Both the position numbers and the translations under genes were made by a program. From Ceratotherium simum simum (lineage: Eukaryota; Chordata; Mammalia; Perissodactyla; Rhinocerotidae), in NCBI RefSeq assembly GCF_000283155.1, contig NW_004454182.1, forward strand, positions 7,666,593-7,730,592: a stretch of DNA of 64,000 bases, written 5' to 3'. Below the pieces are notes generated by a model that did no database searches, had not been told where the DNA came from, and worked only from the letters and a program-made list of their open reading frames with translations. Shown one piece after another: positions 23,601 through 33,699 of the stretch (positions are counted from its first letter, which is position 1; each line of letters begins with the position of its first letter).

Positions 23601-24585
23601 CCTGCAGGTGAGGCCCACTTCTGCATTCTCTCCCCATAAACTCACCCAGGACAGGCATTCTCCTAGCGCCAGGGCAGGGGACTGCTCCCTCTCTCCAGCT
23701 GCTCCACCTGTGACCAGGGCAAAGTGCTAGGGGTTCAGGATGAGGAGTTCAATTCAGTAAAAAAAGAGGCACATTTAGGTCTTGGATCCAAGCCACATTC
23801 TCCAATCCAGCTTTTCAATTGGTGTAGAACCTGGAACGGCTGATGGGTGAGCTCCAACAGCAGGGACCAGATACCAAAATAATATTGGATCAACTACTAA
23901 CACCAGAAATTGATAAAGAATGATCAAATTCAGCTGTTCAGGAGTGGGAGGTAATCAGCAATGTCAACAGTTCAATCAAGTGTGAACCAACCAGTCTAAA
24001 AAAAACCCAAAAAACCATCCCCCTCCTTTTTTTGGTAAGAAACAAATGGAGGAAAACTCCTTTTTTCACTGTGGTTAGTTTTGTTTGTCACTGCTAGAAT
24101 GCGTGAGGTAGGATGCTGGCCTGTCCAAGTTCACTGCCAGGTGTGGCCACAGAGAAGTAATACCAGCCTCCCAAGTCATGGCTGGAAAAAACAGTTTAGG
24201 TCACGGCTGTAGCCACCGCTTATCTGCTGTGATCAATGAGCAGTAGCGATCGGCACATAAACAGACGGTGTCTGGAGTTGACACCGTGCCTCATCTAACG
24301 ATTTGTGTACATAATTCTCCTTGGGTGCTCTTAGCATATATAAAACGTGTTGAAAGATAATTTGCCTTAGGGATGAAAGAGTAACTCAAATGAGCAGTTC
24401 ATCACTTGGCTAGGTGTGAGAAGTATCTTTTTGATGTATTGATAGTTTCCCAGTCCAAGCAGCAGACACCCCTGGACTAGAGGAGCTTTTTGAGTTAAAA
24501 ATAGAAGCATCAGACAGGATGAGAACTGGCAGGAGTTGAGGACCTATGAGAGCATGTGGGGAAAGCATTTTGGAAACCAACAGAC
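23601..24585. other. Unclassified; contains a perfect hairpin at 24265-24287
   Basis: No repeat recognised. The stretch 24190-24350 keeps several isolated CpGs and has a hairpin with arms ACGGTGTC and GACACCGT around a 7-nt loop. Confidence 0.35.
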
Positions 24586-24589
24586 CAAA

Positions 24590-24760
24590 GTGTGAGTCCT
24601 AACTCTGCCGTGGGACCTCTCACAAGTCACTTAACTTTAGTGAGCCTCAGTTTCCTCATCTGAGAAATGGACATAATCATACCTCGTCGCAAGGTTAAAT
24701 AATTTGGGGTAGGCAAAACTTTTGCACAGTGTCTGGCACATAGTAGGCATTTGGTAAATG
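24590..24760 (+). repeat. MIR SINE
   Basis: CACAAGTCACTTAACTTTAG, CAGTTTCCTCATCTGAGAAA and GTGTCTGGCACATAGTAGGC are textbook MIR blocks. Confidence 0.9.
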
Positions 24761-25039
24761 CACACCACCTCCTAAATTCCCTTTTAAAGGGCAACCCTAT
24801 CAAATAGTACGCAGTGGTCAACGGCTTCTAAGAGGGAGAAGCCTGGGCTATTTTTTACTTCGTATTTACACACCATATTCTGAAGCCGACTCTCAAATCC
24901 CCTTGAAGGAAAAGAAAAGAAGCATCACCACATACGTGTCTTGCTCAGCAAGGTTTGCAAAGGGTGAATCCCTAATTCAGAAACTGACCACGGGGCTCAT
25001 GATGGCTGAGAAAGCGGCTGGGAAATCCCTGGCCCGACA

Positions 25040-25053
25040 CTGCCCTCTACTGG
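25040..25053 (-). promoter_or_regulatory. CTCF core motif
   Basis: The minus strand reads CCAGTAGAGGGCAG, matching all 14 positions of the CTCF core CCASYAGRKGGCRS. The two bases preceding CCA on that strand are CG. The site sits about 50 bp from the CpG-dense segment. Occupancy cannot be judged from sequence. Confidence 0.6.
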
Positions 25054-25099
25054 CGGTCACAATAATCTCCACTATCCGCACCCTCACCCTCTCATGCTG

Positions 25100-25320
25100 A
25101 GAGCCGCGCGCCTGTGCCAGCCTCGTATTCTGTATTCGCATCTCACGGTTTGAAGGCGCCCCAGGATTTAGAGCCGCTGGTGAAGATTCTGAACATGCTA
25201 AGAATGCAGGCCGAGGAGGGAGAGAGGCCAGCGGGGCCGGGCGGCCGCGCACCCAGCAAACGACAACAGCGCAGCCTGCGGAACGAGGGGCGATCGCCTT
25301 TTTACGCATTTTAAGTCTCA
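25100..25320. promoter_or_regulatory. CpG-dense core of an intronic CpG island-like segment
   Basis: By manual count about 21 CpGs fall in about 215 bp, including GGGCCGGGCGGCCGCGCACC, against a surrounding intron with very few. GC-rich sequence with moderate CpG continues to about 26210. It could be an alternative promoter, an orphan CpG island or an enhancer. No ENPP6 coding sequence lies in it. Confidence 0.6.
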
Positions 25321-26268
25321 CGTTGTGTTTCCAAATCTTCATCCCCCAGCCCCCGCCCCATCCTAATCCTTGTTTGTTTCACTTTCCATTTTAGGATTTT
25401 TGCTTATTTGGTATTTTATTATCCTTGAGCCCAGCCCTTTATCTCCCTCCTCTTCTTTTCTCTTTCGGTTAAGGTCCGTGATTTTTTTTTTTTAACCCCA
25501 ATTTGTAATGGTCACTGCAGTGGAAATTAACTTCCCTAGCACCCCTTTGTCTTTCTAGGAGCGGCTACCCCCGCCCCTTGGGAAATTCCTCCTCCTCTCC
25601 CCCCAGGGGGCTCCAATCGGGAGCTTATATGACCGACCTCTCTGGCTACTGCGAGTGGGAAGAGGGTGGGCATTTCTTGGTTACAGTAACAGTTGCTCCA
25701 GGATCCAGGCTGGGCCGGTCAGAGCCCTGCCCCCACATTCCTCATCCTGCCAGAACCCATTCCTTGTGGTGGCCAAGCTGGGGAGACGTACCCCCGTGTA
25801 AAGACAGGCTCCCTGGGGCAGACACCCGGGCTGCAGTGGAGACGAATGTGGGCGCAGAAAGGGAGCAGCAACCAGGAGAGGGGCGGTGAGTCCCGGCGGA
25901 ACGGCGTCCTTAGTTCTGCTCCCACCTCCACCTTGTGTCTCTGGTGCAGGAGCGCCAGAACCTTCTCTCTGCCTGGAGTAGCAGGGTTGGATTTCCGCTA
26001 CTTGCATCCTTTTTCTTTTCTGGGACTAATCTCCCTGCAGCCACCACCCAGACGCTGTGGGCGTTTCTGGCCGCTTTGCTCTCCTCCCTCTGAACTCACA
26101 GTGCCTGGCCCGGGCCCTGGCTGTTGAGGGTGCCGCCTCAGAACCGCTTTAGACCTAGGCCCTGGACCTCGGGGTGCACGGCTTCCAAGCACAGGGCCTT
26201 AGCAGTCTGACGTTGCTCCTTCCTCACTTTGCTGCTCACCCGTGGCAAATCTCGTACACCCTTGCTTT
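25321..26268. other. GC-rich shoulder of the CpG segment
   Basis: A T-rich interval (25360-25500) is followed by moderately CpG-rich sequence from about 25560. It includes a good splice-donor match on the plus strand (GCG|GTGAGT, GT at 25886). No matching exon or promoter can be proven. Confidence 0.35.
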
Positions 26269-26283
26269 AAAAGTGCTTATGGT
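26269..26283 (+). repeat. Target-site duplication, left copy
   Basis: AAAAGTGCTTATGGT, identical to 26523-26537. Confidence 0.95.
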
Positions 26284-26522
26284 GGGGCCGGCAGGTGGTG
26301 TAGTGGTTACGTTCAAGCGCTCCGCTTCCGTCGCCCAGGGTTCGTGGGTTCGGATCCCTGGCGCAGACCTACGAACCGCTCATCAAGCCATGCTGTGGCA
26401 GCGTCCCATATAAAGTGGAGGAAGATAGGCAGGGATGTTAGCTCAGGGCCAATCTTCCTCAGGAAAAAGAGGAGGATTGGCAACTGATGTTAGCTCAGGA
26501 CTAATCTTCCTCATCAAAAAAA
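26284..26522 (+). mobile_element. ERE-type tRNA-derived SINE, recent insertion
   Basis: Has a Pol III A-box-like GTGTAGTGGTTACG and a B-box GGTTCGGATCC. Then come ACGAACCGCTCATCAAG, a duplicated GATGTTAGCTCAGG motif and an A tail. Flanked by a perfect 15-bp target-site duplication, so it inserted by L1-type target-primed reverse transcription and is young. This architecture matches the equine repetitive element (ERE) SINEs of Perissodactyla. Confidence 0.92.
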
Positions 26523-26537
26523 AAAAGTGCTTATGGT
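26523..26537 (+). repeat. Target-site duplication, right copy
   Basis: Second copy of AAAAGTGCTTATGGT directly after the SINE tail. Confidence 0.95.
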
Positions 26538-26574
26538 CTGAGTCTAGGTTTCCCCCTTCTGAAGAGCTTAGATA

Positions 26575-27300
26575 CAATTTAAAAGTTCTCTACTATGGAA
26601 ATTTTCAAAAGTACAAAGTATGATAAACAACAACAAGAACAAGAACACTCTGCCCCAGTTTCATATATTCCCCACCCCTCACTGGAATATTTTTAAAACA
26701 AATCCCAGACATCATATCTTAAATCTTAAATCCTTCTATGCCTAGCTCTCATACTGAAGTTCTTTTCAGAAAATGCCACTGTTATCTTACACCCAACAAA
26801 ATGAATAATAATTCTTCAATATCATCCAGTACCCAGTTCATGTCCAATTTTCAACAATTATCTCAAAAACGCCTCTGTGCACTTGTTTCTCTGAGTCCGG
26901 GTTCAGACAGAACCCACACATGGTATTTGGTTATGCCTCTTAGTCTCCTTTAACTTATAATGGTTCTCTTCTATTTTATTTATTATTTATTCTTCATTCA
27001 TTTATTGAGGAAATTGGGTCATTTGTCCTGAAAATGTTTCATATTCTGGATTTGGCAGATTATATATTTGGTGTTATTAACATGTTCCTTTATCTCCTGC
27101 ATTTCTTGAGAACTACTGGTTCAATCTAGAGGTCCGATTAGCTTTATGTTCCATTTTTTTGACAAGAATCCTTTGTAGGTGGTGCCATGTGCTGGCCCTT
27201 GCATCACATCATGTGCTCATAACGTCTGGTTATCTCACCTTCCCTTAAGATTGATCTGTGGGTTTTGATGGTGTCAGCCTAACCCATTTACTAGAAAACT
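26575..27300 (-). mobile_element. L1M 3' UTR fragment, antisense
   Basis: Read on the plus strand: TTTATTGAGGAAATTGGGTC, a TTCTGGATTTGGCAGATT block, CCTTTGTAGGTGGTGCCATG and AAGATTGATCTGTGGGTTTT. This matches the inverted 3' UTR of old L1M elements (L1MC/L1ME group). No ORF sequence. Confidence 0.75.
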
Positions 27301-27477
27301 TCCCATCAACCTTCTTCCAACAGTTTTAGCAACCATTTATGACCATCACCTACATCCATTCCTTTTATAAGGGTTGCAAAATCCCTCCCTCCCCAAGTGA
27401 AACTATTTGCTGGAAACAATCAGGTTCTTTTTGGAATTTCTGTTTGGCTTGTACGTCCCTTACACTGAAGCAGGTGG

Positions 27478-27965
27478 GTGTATCAGTTATCTATGGCTGT
27501 GTAACAAATGGCCTCAAACCTTAAGTGGCTTCAAACAAGAATCATTTCTTCAGCTCACAAATCTGCAATTTAGGCAGAGCTTGGAAGAAAAAGCTCTTCT
27601 CTGCTCTATGTGGCATCAGCAGGGGCAGCTCAAAGGCTGGGAGTGACTGACACTGGGGGGCTGGAACTACCTGAAGGCAATTCATGCTGGCTGCTGGCTG
27701 GGACCTGAGCTGGAGCTGTCAGCTGCCACACTACACGTGGCTCCTCCACGTGGCTGCTGGGCTTCCTCAAAACATGGCGGCTGTGTTCCAAGGGTGAACC
27801 ACCCAAGAAAGCAAGGGAAAATACTTGGCATTTTAATGACCAGACTCAGAGGTCACATAGCATCACTTCTATGGTACTCTATTGGTCAAAGCTGTCACAG
27901 AGGTCCACCTAGGTTCAAAAAGAGGGGACACCATAGAGTGTCTTCAAGACATTCTGGTTTAAGCA
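27478..27965 (-). mobile_element. LTR-like repeat, antisense, family uncertain
   Basis: Starts GTATCAGTTATCTATGGCTG, then AACAAATGGCC, AGCTCACAAATCTGCAATTT, a CATGTGGC-like block and TACTCTATTGGTCAAAGCTG. This order is common to an abundant mammalian LTR-like repeat that I cannot name securely. Confidence 0.55.
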
Positions 27966-27969
27966 CTCA

Positions 27970-28480
27970 TCCATTTCTGGATTATTCATTCTTTTCAAGG
28001 CACGATATTAGGCACTGTGAAAAGTACAAGATTAGAGGAAGACGATCCCAGTCCTTAAGGGCCTTACGATATAATATTGGCCATAAGACAGGCAGGAAAA
28101 ATGCCCCCCAAGGCTGCCGTGAAAAACGCCAGAAGGGAAGTATAAGGCACAGTGGGGTCTGAAGAGGGAGTGGGGACCTGCATTGGAGATCCACCTGGGG
28201 ACACTTAGTTGGTCAAGCCTGAGGGACACAGCAGCTTATAAAGAGGCTCAGACCCTACGGAAATTTTAACTGTTAGAAATTAGAATAAATTAGGCAGGAA
28301 GGGGCAAGATCTAGAGAAGCAGCTCTACCGGATAGTGAAAGAGGAAGCTCTTCGAAGAGGCCCTATGTACTTTTTGTGAAATAAGATAGGATATCAATCA
28401 ACCAACCAATCAATTATAAAACAATAGAAGATATCTTAATGCTTTAATCCTATGTCAAGCTAATGAAATAAACAAGATAC
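27970..28480. other. Unclassified, with a possible antisense L2 tail at 27975-28080
   Basis: GGCACTGTGAAAAGTACAAG followed by CCAGTCCTTAAGGGCCTTAC resembles an inverted L2 3' end. The rest is unrecognised. Confidence 0.35.
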
Positions 28481-28494
28481 TACATGCCTGCAAC

Positions 28495-28690
28495 ATCCCT
28501 GATTATAACCAATGAGAACGGATGCTTTTACTACATGCCAAGCAAGCACTGTGCTGAGAGACTTCCAGAATTATCTCATTGTATCTTCACATGTGCCTCA
28601 TGTAGCAGATATTTTACAGATGAGACAGCTGAGTCTCAGGTAGGTAAAGTAAGTTATTGTAGTTTCGCCTGCCAGGATTGGAACTAACCT
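28495..28690 (-). repeat. MIR SINE, antisense
   Basis: TTATCTCATTGTATCTTCAC, then TATTTTACAGATGAGACAGC and GGTAAAGTAAGTTATTGTAG; inverted MIR. Confidence 0.65.
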
Positions 28691-28961
28691 ATATTTAATT
28701 TGCACCCCAACAGTATCTTAAAATATTATTTTTTAAATGACGTATATGCACTTGAGCTTACTGCTCGTGTTCTGGGATACAATGGGAATTTCCCAGGGAC
28801 AGGAAAGGGGAAGGGTGGCAGTTCACAGTGGACTTCGGACATTTAGCCCTGTGTGCACCTACACAGGCCTTGAAGTCCACGGGGGCCCACACTGAACCTC
28901 AGTTCCACCGATTACCTGACCAGTCATCGTGGGGGCCTCCCGGTTTCCTCACCTTTAAAAT
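28691..28961. other. Unclassified sequence left of the second ERE SINE
   Basis: Nothing recognised, apart from a possible MIR remnant (CCTCACCTTTAAAATGAAGG) into which the SINE inserted. Confidence 0.3.
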
Positions 28962-28972
28962 GAAGGAAACGT

Positions 28973-29249
28973 GGGGGCCAGCCCCATGACTTAGCGGTTA
29001 GGTGCGCGCGCTCCGCTACTGGCGGCCCGGGTTCGGATCCCGGGCGCGCACCGCTTCTCTGGCCATGCTGAGGCCGCATCCCACGTACAGCAACTAGAAG
29101 GATGTGCACCTATGGCATACAACTATCTACTGGGGCTTTGGAGAAACAAAAGGAGGAGGATTGGCAACATATGTTAGCTCAGAGCCGGTCTTCCTCAGCA
29201 AAAAGAGGAGGATTAGCATGGATGTTAGCTCAGGGCTGATCTCCCTCAC

Positions 29250-29280
<31 letters not shown>
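28973..29280 (+). mobile_element. ERE-type tRNA-derived SINE, longer subtype
   Basis: Has A-box-like ACTTAGCGGTTAGG and B-box GGTTCGGATCC, then CTGGCCATGCTGAGGCCGCA and two GATGTTAGCTCAGG-like motifs, ending in an (AAAT)n tail. Flanked by an 11-bp duplication (28962-28972 and 29281-29291) differing at one C/T position. Longer and somewhat older than the copy at 26284. Confidence 0.92.
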
Positions 29281-29291
29281 GAAGGAAATGT

Positions 29292-30076
29292 AAGCCACGC
29301 ATCTGCTAACTCTGCTTGTTGTCCCTTGTTTTCACCCACAACAACTTTGAAGCAGAAATCATCACTTCTACGTGTTCACTGGAAATAGTCCACTCCCAGG
29401 AAAGCATTAATGAACAATGTGCGCTTTACTGAAGATTTCCTCACAATACACTGTGCACAGCACTTCCTCCAAACCCCCACGAGATACAGTTCCAAAGTCT
29501 CTCTTCTCGGCCTCACAGCTCCCAGGACCCCTCTCTCTCACCCTGTATTCCACAGTGCTCAGTTTGGGCTCCTGACTCCCTCTGACTCAGATCTGTTCCC
29601 TTGTCCCCTAGGCCTCTCATTCTCTTTCTCTTGTCTTGGGCAGAGGCCTTCAGCTCATTCCCAGTCCCAGTTTCCAAATCAGCAAATCCACGCCTGTCTC
29701 CCTGATTCAGCAAACCAGGATCCAGTCCCCTTCAGTGTCAGTGGAGGACCATAAATCACATGTCCAACAGGAATATAGAGAGAGAATTCATGTAAAAGCA
29801 TCACATAATAATCACTGAATTAAAGGCAGCTATGATTTTCATAATAGTCCTGCCCTCTTCCCTTCTACACCAATACTGAGTTGATGCCAAAAGTAAATGG
29901 CAGAAAAGCCCTTTGTCTGGGGCTCCCATTGCAGAAGAGGGTATTTTATCACATCACTGGGAAAAGCAAAGCCGGCACTAGAATGGGGACTATAAGTTGT
30001 TGACATCTGGGCCAAAAACTAGGCACTCTCTCTAAATGGAAACTCCACCAACAATCGGAAGGTTGGAGCTGAGTTC
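29292..30076. other. Unclassified intronic sequence
   Basis: No gene or repeat family recognised. Confidence 0.3.
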
Positions 30077-30325
30077 TTTTTTTTTCTTAAATTTTTTGTT
30101 TATTGCAGTAACATTGGTTTATAACATTGTAAAAATTTCAGGTGTACATCATTATACTTCTATTTCTGCATAGATTACATCATGTTCACCACCAAAATAC
30201 TAATTACAACCCATCACCACACACGTGTACCGAATTATCCCTTTCACCCTCCCCCCTCCCCCCTTCCCCTCTGGTAACCACCAATCCAATCTCTGTCTCT
30301 ATGTGTTTGTTTAGTTCCTATTCTG
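30077..30325 (-). mobile_element. Young L1 3' UTR, 5'-truncated, antisense
   Basis: Starts with a T run (the inverted A tail), then TTATTGCAGTAACATTGGTT, ACACGTGTACCGAATTATCC and a C-rich tract. This is the inverted 3' UTR that I associate with lineage-specific equine L1. It is severely 5' truncated to about 250 bp. Confidence 0.75.
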
Positions 30326-30589
30326 GACTACTGAGAAATAGGATCCCCACTTACATCAAGTCTGGTCTGTGTTCCTACCCATAAAGATGGACAGGGGAAG
30401 TGCGGTATATGAGAAAAGAGCCTGAGAATTAGAAGACCTGGGCCCAATCTGCCAAAAACCATCACTCCACATTAATGTCTTTGTCCCTGCAGGGGCATCA
30501 GGTCAGAGGTCCACAGAAGTGGCAGATGTGTGTGGAGGATGGAGGAGGCGGCAGGTGTTGGGCAAAAAAAAGCCTGTACAAAACACTCT

Positions 30590-30745
30590 TACAAGCCATG
30601 GACCATTGTTACCTCCACTGAACAGAGACTTGGGGAGGTTGAGTCCATAGCCCAAGGTGACGTAGCTGGTAAGTGGTAGAGCTAGGAATCCAACTCCAAC
30701 AGTCTGATTCCAGAGCCAGCACCCTTGGCCAACAGACCAAGGCCT
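30590..30745 (-). repeat. MIR SINE, antisense
   Basis: GCCCAAGGTGACGTAGCTGG, TAAGTGGTAGAGCTAGGAAT and CAGTCTGATTCCAGAGCC are the inverted MIR core and head. Confidence 0.85.
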
Positions 30746-30764
30746 CTCCAAGCATCATCTTCAC

Positions 30765-31015
30765 CATCACAGCTAATAGGTACCAAATACTAAGTTTATG
30801 CCAAATAGGATACAAGGTGCGTCACCTGCATTATTTTTTTAATCCTCGCATCAACCCTGTGAAGTAGACACTATCCTCATCTTCTTTTTATATAGAGAGC
30901 AGATGGAAGCCCAGAGAAGTTAAGTGGCCTGCTCAAGGTGATTAGCGGAGGGAGAGGAGGTATGTGCACAGGCCGTCTGGCTTGGGGTGCGGCTCTTGAG
31001 TGGTGTGCCACACTG
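30765..31015 (-). repeat. MIR SINE, antisense (second copy)
   Basis: TTAATCCTCGCATCAACCCT, GAGAAGTTAAGTGGCCTGCT and CACACTGCCTCCC in order. A near-complete inverted MIR next to another in the same orientation. Confidence 0.8.
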
Positions 31016-31349
31016 CCTCCCGTGGAGCCACAGGGAGCACACCTCCCCCTGCACTGAACTGCAGAAGGGGAAGGACTTTGCTAAGGATCAGAGCTCTGGG
31101 TACCAACTGGATAGAGGCATGAGCTATGAGTAACGGATGTTGTTACCTTGGGTACTCTCAGGTTGGTGGGGTCTAAAGAAAAACCTGTTAGAGTTGACTT
31201 AACCTTTTTTAAAGTGACTCAGTGAGAAAACTTCATCATGAGAATGATCACAGGACTGTGAAAACATCAAAGCAGAAGCAATAGCTATCTGCACACCATC
31301 TTTGCTGCCCAGGCCCTGGAGGTCGTCACTGTGGGGGGAACATGTGAGC

Positions 31350-31560
31350 AAGAGGAAGGAATGTGGGCCTTGGTCTTTGAGAGATGTGGTCTTTGGCTAC
31401 AACCTTCTGAGGATCAGTTTTCTCATCTCTAAAATGGAACTAAAAGAATCTTACCTCTTTGCACCAGATGAAGAAATCCTAAAAATACACGCGTTAATAC
31501 ATATGAGAATGTTTGAGAACTCTTCGGAAGAAAAGTGCTGTGGAAACATGATGCAGTGTT
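31350..31560 (+). repeat. MIR SINE
   Basis: TTCTGAGGATCAGTTTTCTC followed by ATCTCTAAAATGGAACT; diverged tail. Confidence 0.6.
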
Positions 31561-32155
31561 GCGTGTACTATGTGTGTGTCATGTTTGTATAGACTACTGC
31601 ACTGAGGGATTTATGCTTCCTAGTAGTGCTACACCAGATTGGCAGACTATTGGAACATAACCAGAACATCTGATTCTATTAGGCAGATATTGAGTATGTA
31701 GAAATAAGTGAATAGCTTTTAACTGTAGATTGCCAGCTGTTGCACAGCCAATGAAATAGATTAAACTTGAATATTATGAGCATAGATACTTTCCATGGTT
31801 GACAGGCAAGGGAGGTACACTGATATGAAGGCTGGCAGACGAGATACTCTGAAAGACTCTCTCTCTCTACAGTATAACTACAATATACAATATAACTAGA
31901 TCCTGTATAAGACACACACACACACACACACACACGTGTTTAAAGTATTGCTAAGCTCACAAGTGGTCCCAGGTCAGTAGTGTCCCTTCTTTCCTGGAGG
32001 AGCAAATGAATATCTCCTCTCAAGGAAAGTTCCAATTTAAGTCCTCAGATTTCCCACAGAGTAAGTTCAATCAAATATGAGCTGAAAAAAAAAAATGACC
32101 AAACACATAGAGAAATAAATCATGTGGAACAGGCAGATTGTTCTCAACCAAAGTC
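31561..32155. other. Unclassified, with (AC)n at 31912-31935
   Basis: No gene recognised. Confidence 0.3.
31912..31935 (+). repeat. (AC)12 microsatellite
   Basis: Uninterrupted AC dinucleotides, likely length-polymorphic. Confidence 0.92.
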
Positions 32156-32159
32156 TCTT

Positions 32160-32600
32160 GCCTTCCTTCCATAGTGAATAACTGCTGCTGGAAAGCAACT
32201 GCCCAGCCAGCGATGACAGCTTCCAGCCACTCGTGCATCTAGGTGGAGCCACGAACCATGCTTTGGCCAATGGAAAAAAGGCAGGAGTGGTGTATACCAT
32301 TTCTAGGCCTAGCCCATAGGACCACCCTTGGGATCCTCTACAGTCTCTCCCTGTCCACCAGCAGAGTACTGGTGCTCAGGGTGACCTTGGAGGCCACGTG
32401 TTGAATATGGCAGAGCCTTCCTCAGTCAGGGTCCCTGAATGACTGCATGGAGCAAAGTCCCACCTCAATCCACCAACTTGACGTTATGTGAGTAAGAAAA
32501 ACGATCTCTAATATTAGGCCACTGAGATTTTGGAGTTTAAGTGTGCAGCAATTAGTTTTACCTTAACTCATCAGTCATTGTGAGTGTCAGCAGAAACAAT
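32160..32600 (+). repeat. Old interspersed repeat, family uncertain (copy A)
   Basis: Has GCTTTGGCCAATGG, then further on TATGTGAGTAAGAAAAACG and GGCCACTGAGATTTTGGAGT. The same block order appears in the diverged copy at 48415-48785. Probably an ancient LTR. Confidence 0.5.
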
Positions 32601-32923
32601 AAACTACAAATTTAGCACCAAGGGCTTTGGAGTTTGGAATAATAATATTTAGAATATAAAATAAGTTTCATGACATGTTTAAAGAAATTAAAGAGAATCC
32701 AAATTATCAAGGAACAAAAGACTATCACAAATAACAAGGCAGGATTAAGAAAGAATCAAACAGAATTTTGGACATTAAAAATATAATTATTTAAGTTAAA
32801 ATTTCGGTGGTAAGCTAAATGGTAGAATAAACACAACTGAAAAGCTAGTGAACTGGAAGATATAACTGAATGACCCAGAAGTCGGCATATCAGGGAAAGA
32901 GATTAAAATATGACGGAAAGACT
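32601..32923 (+). mobile_element. L1/HAL1-like fragment, left piece
   Basis: A-rich coding-like sequence (AAATTAAAGAGAATCCAAAT, GAACAAAAGACTATCAC) of the L1 ORF type, interrupted by the LTR that follows. Confidence 0.45.
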
Positions 32924-33356
32924 ATAGAGGCTTGAATGGTGGCTCCTCAAAAGATATGTCTACCTAGAACCTGTGGATGTGACCTTATTTGGAAAAAGAG
33001 TCTTTACAGGTGTAATTAAGTTAAAGATCTCCAGATGAGATCATCCTAGACTATCCAAGGGTCCTCATAAGAAGAGAGGAAGACACAGACACACAAAAAA
33101 GCGGCCATGTGAAGATGGAGGCAGGGATCAGAGTGAGAATCTATACGCAAAAGAACACCAAGGAATTCCAGCAGCACCAGAAGCTAGGAGACAGGCTCAG
33201 AGCAGATTCTCCCTCAGGGCCTCTAGAAGGAACCAACCCTGCCAACATCTTGATTTTGGACTTCGGGCCTCAAGAACTGTGAGAGAATAAATTTCTGTTG
33301 TTTTAAGCCATCCAGTTTGTGGTAATTTGTTATAGCAGCTTGGGGACATTAATATA
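32924..33356 (+). mobile_element. MLT1-type MaLR solo LTR
   Basis: TGAATGGTGGCTCCTCAAAA, GTGACCTTATTTGGAAAAAG, AACCAACCCTGCCAACATCT, GAACTGTGAGAGAATAAATT and GTTTGTGGTAATTTGTTATA give a full LTR in the MLT1A/B style. Confidence 0.9.
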
Positions 33357-33600
33357 AAGGCTAGGAGATAAGAAGACTAGAATGAGAGGTTCTATGTTCC
33401 ATCTAGGAACAGACCTAGAAGGAACAACAGAGAGAGTGGAGGAAGGGCAATATTCCAAGAGATAATGGCTGATAATTTTCCAAACTGATGAAATACATAA
33501 ATCCTTAGATAAGTAATCACAGCATATAAAAAAGTAGGTTAAATGGTAATACCAAAATTCATACCAAAACAAACTGTAGTGAGAACGCAGAACATCCATT
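33357..33600 (+). mobile_element. L1/HAL1-like fragment, right piece
   Basis: Resumes A-rich sequence (GATAATGGCTGATAATTTTC, GATGAAATACATAAATCC) after the LTR. Continuity with 32601-32923 is inferred from the style of the sequence. Confidence 0.45.
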
Positions 33601-33699
33601 TCTTCAAAGTCTATACCTGGGAATAGAATTACTGGGACATGGGTAGAGTTTGCCCAAATCCCCCCATCAAGATAAACATAGCAAAACCCATGGTTTTAT

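Noticed and set aside
25601..25616. Second CTCF-like sequence (CCCCCAGGGGGCTCC)
   Set aside because: Two mismatches to the core consensus. Too weak to report as a site.
26300..26360. tRNA gene (A and B box)
   Set aside because: The boxes belong to the tRNA-derived head of an ERE SINE with an A tail and target-site duplication. The same applies at 28985-29045.
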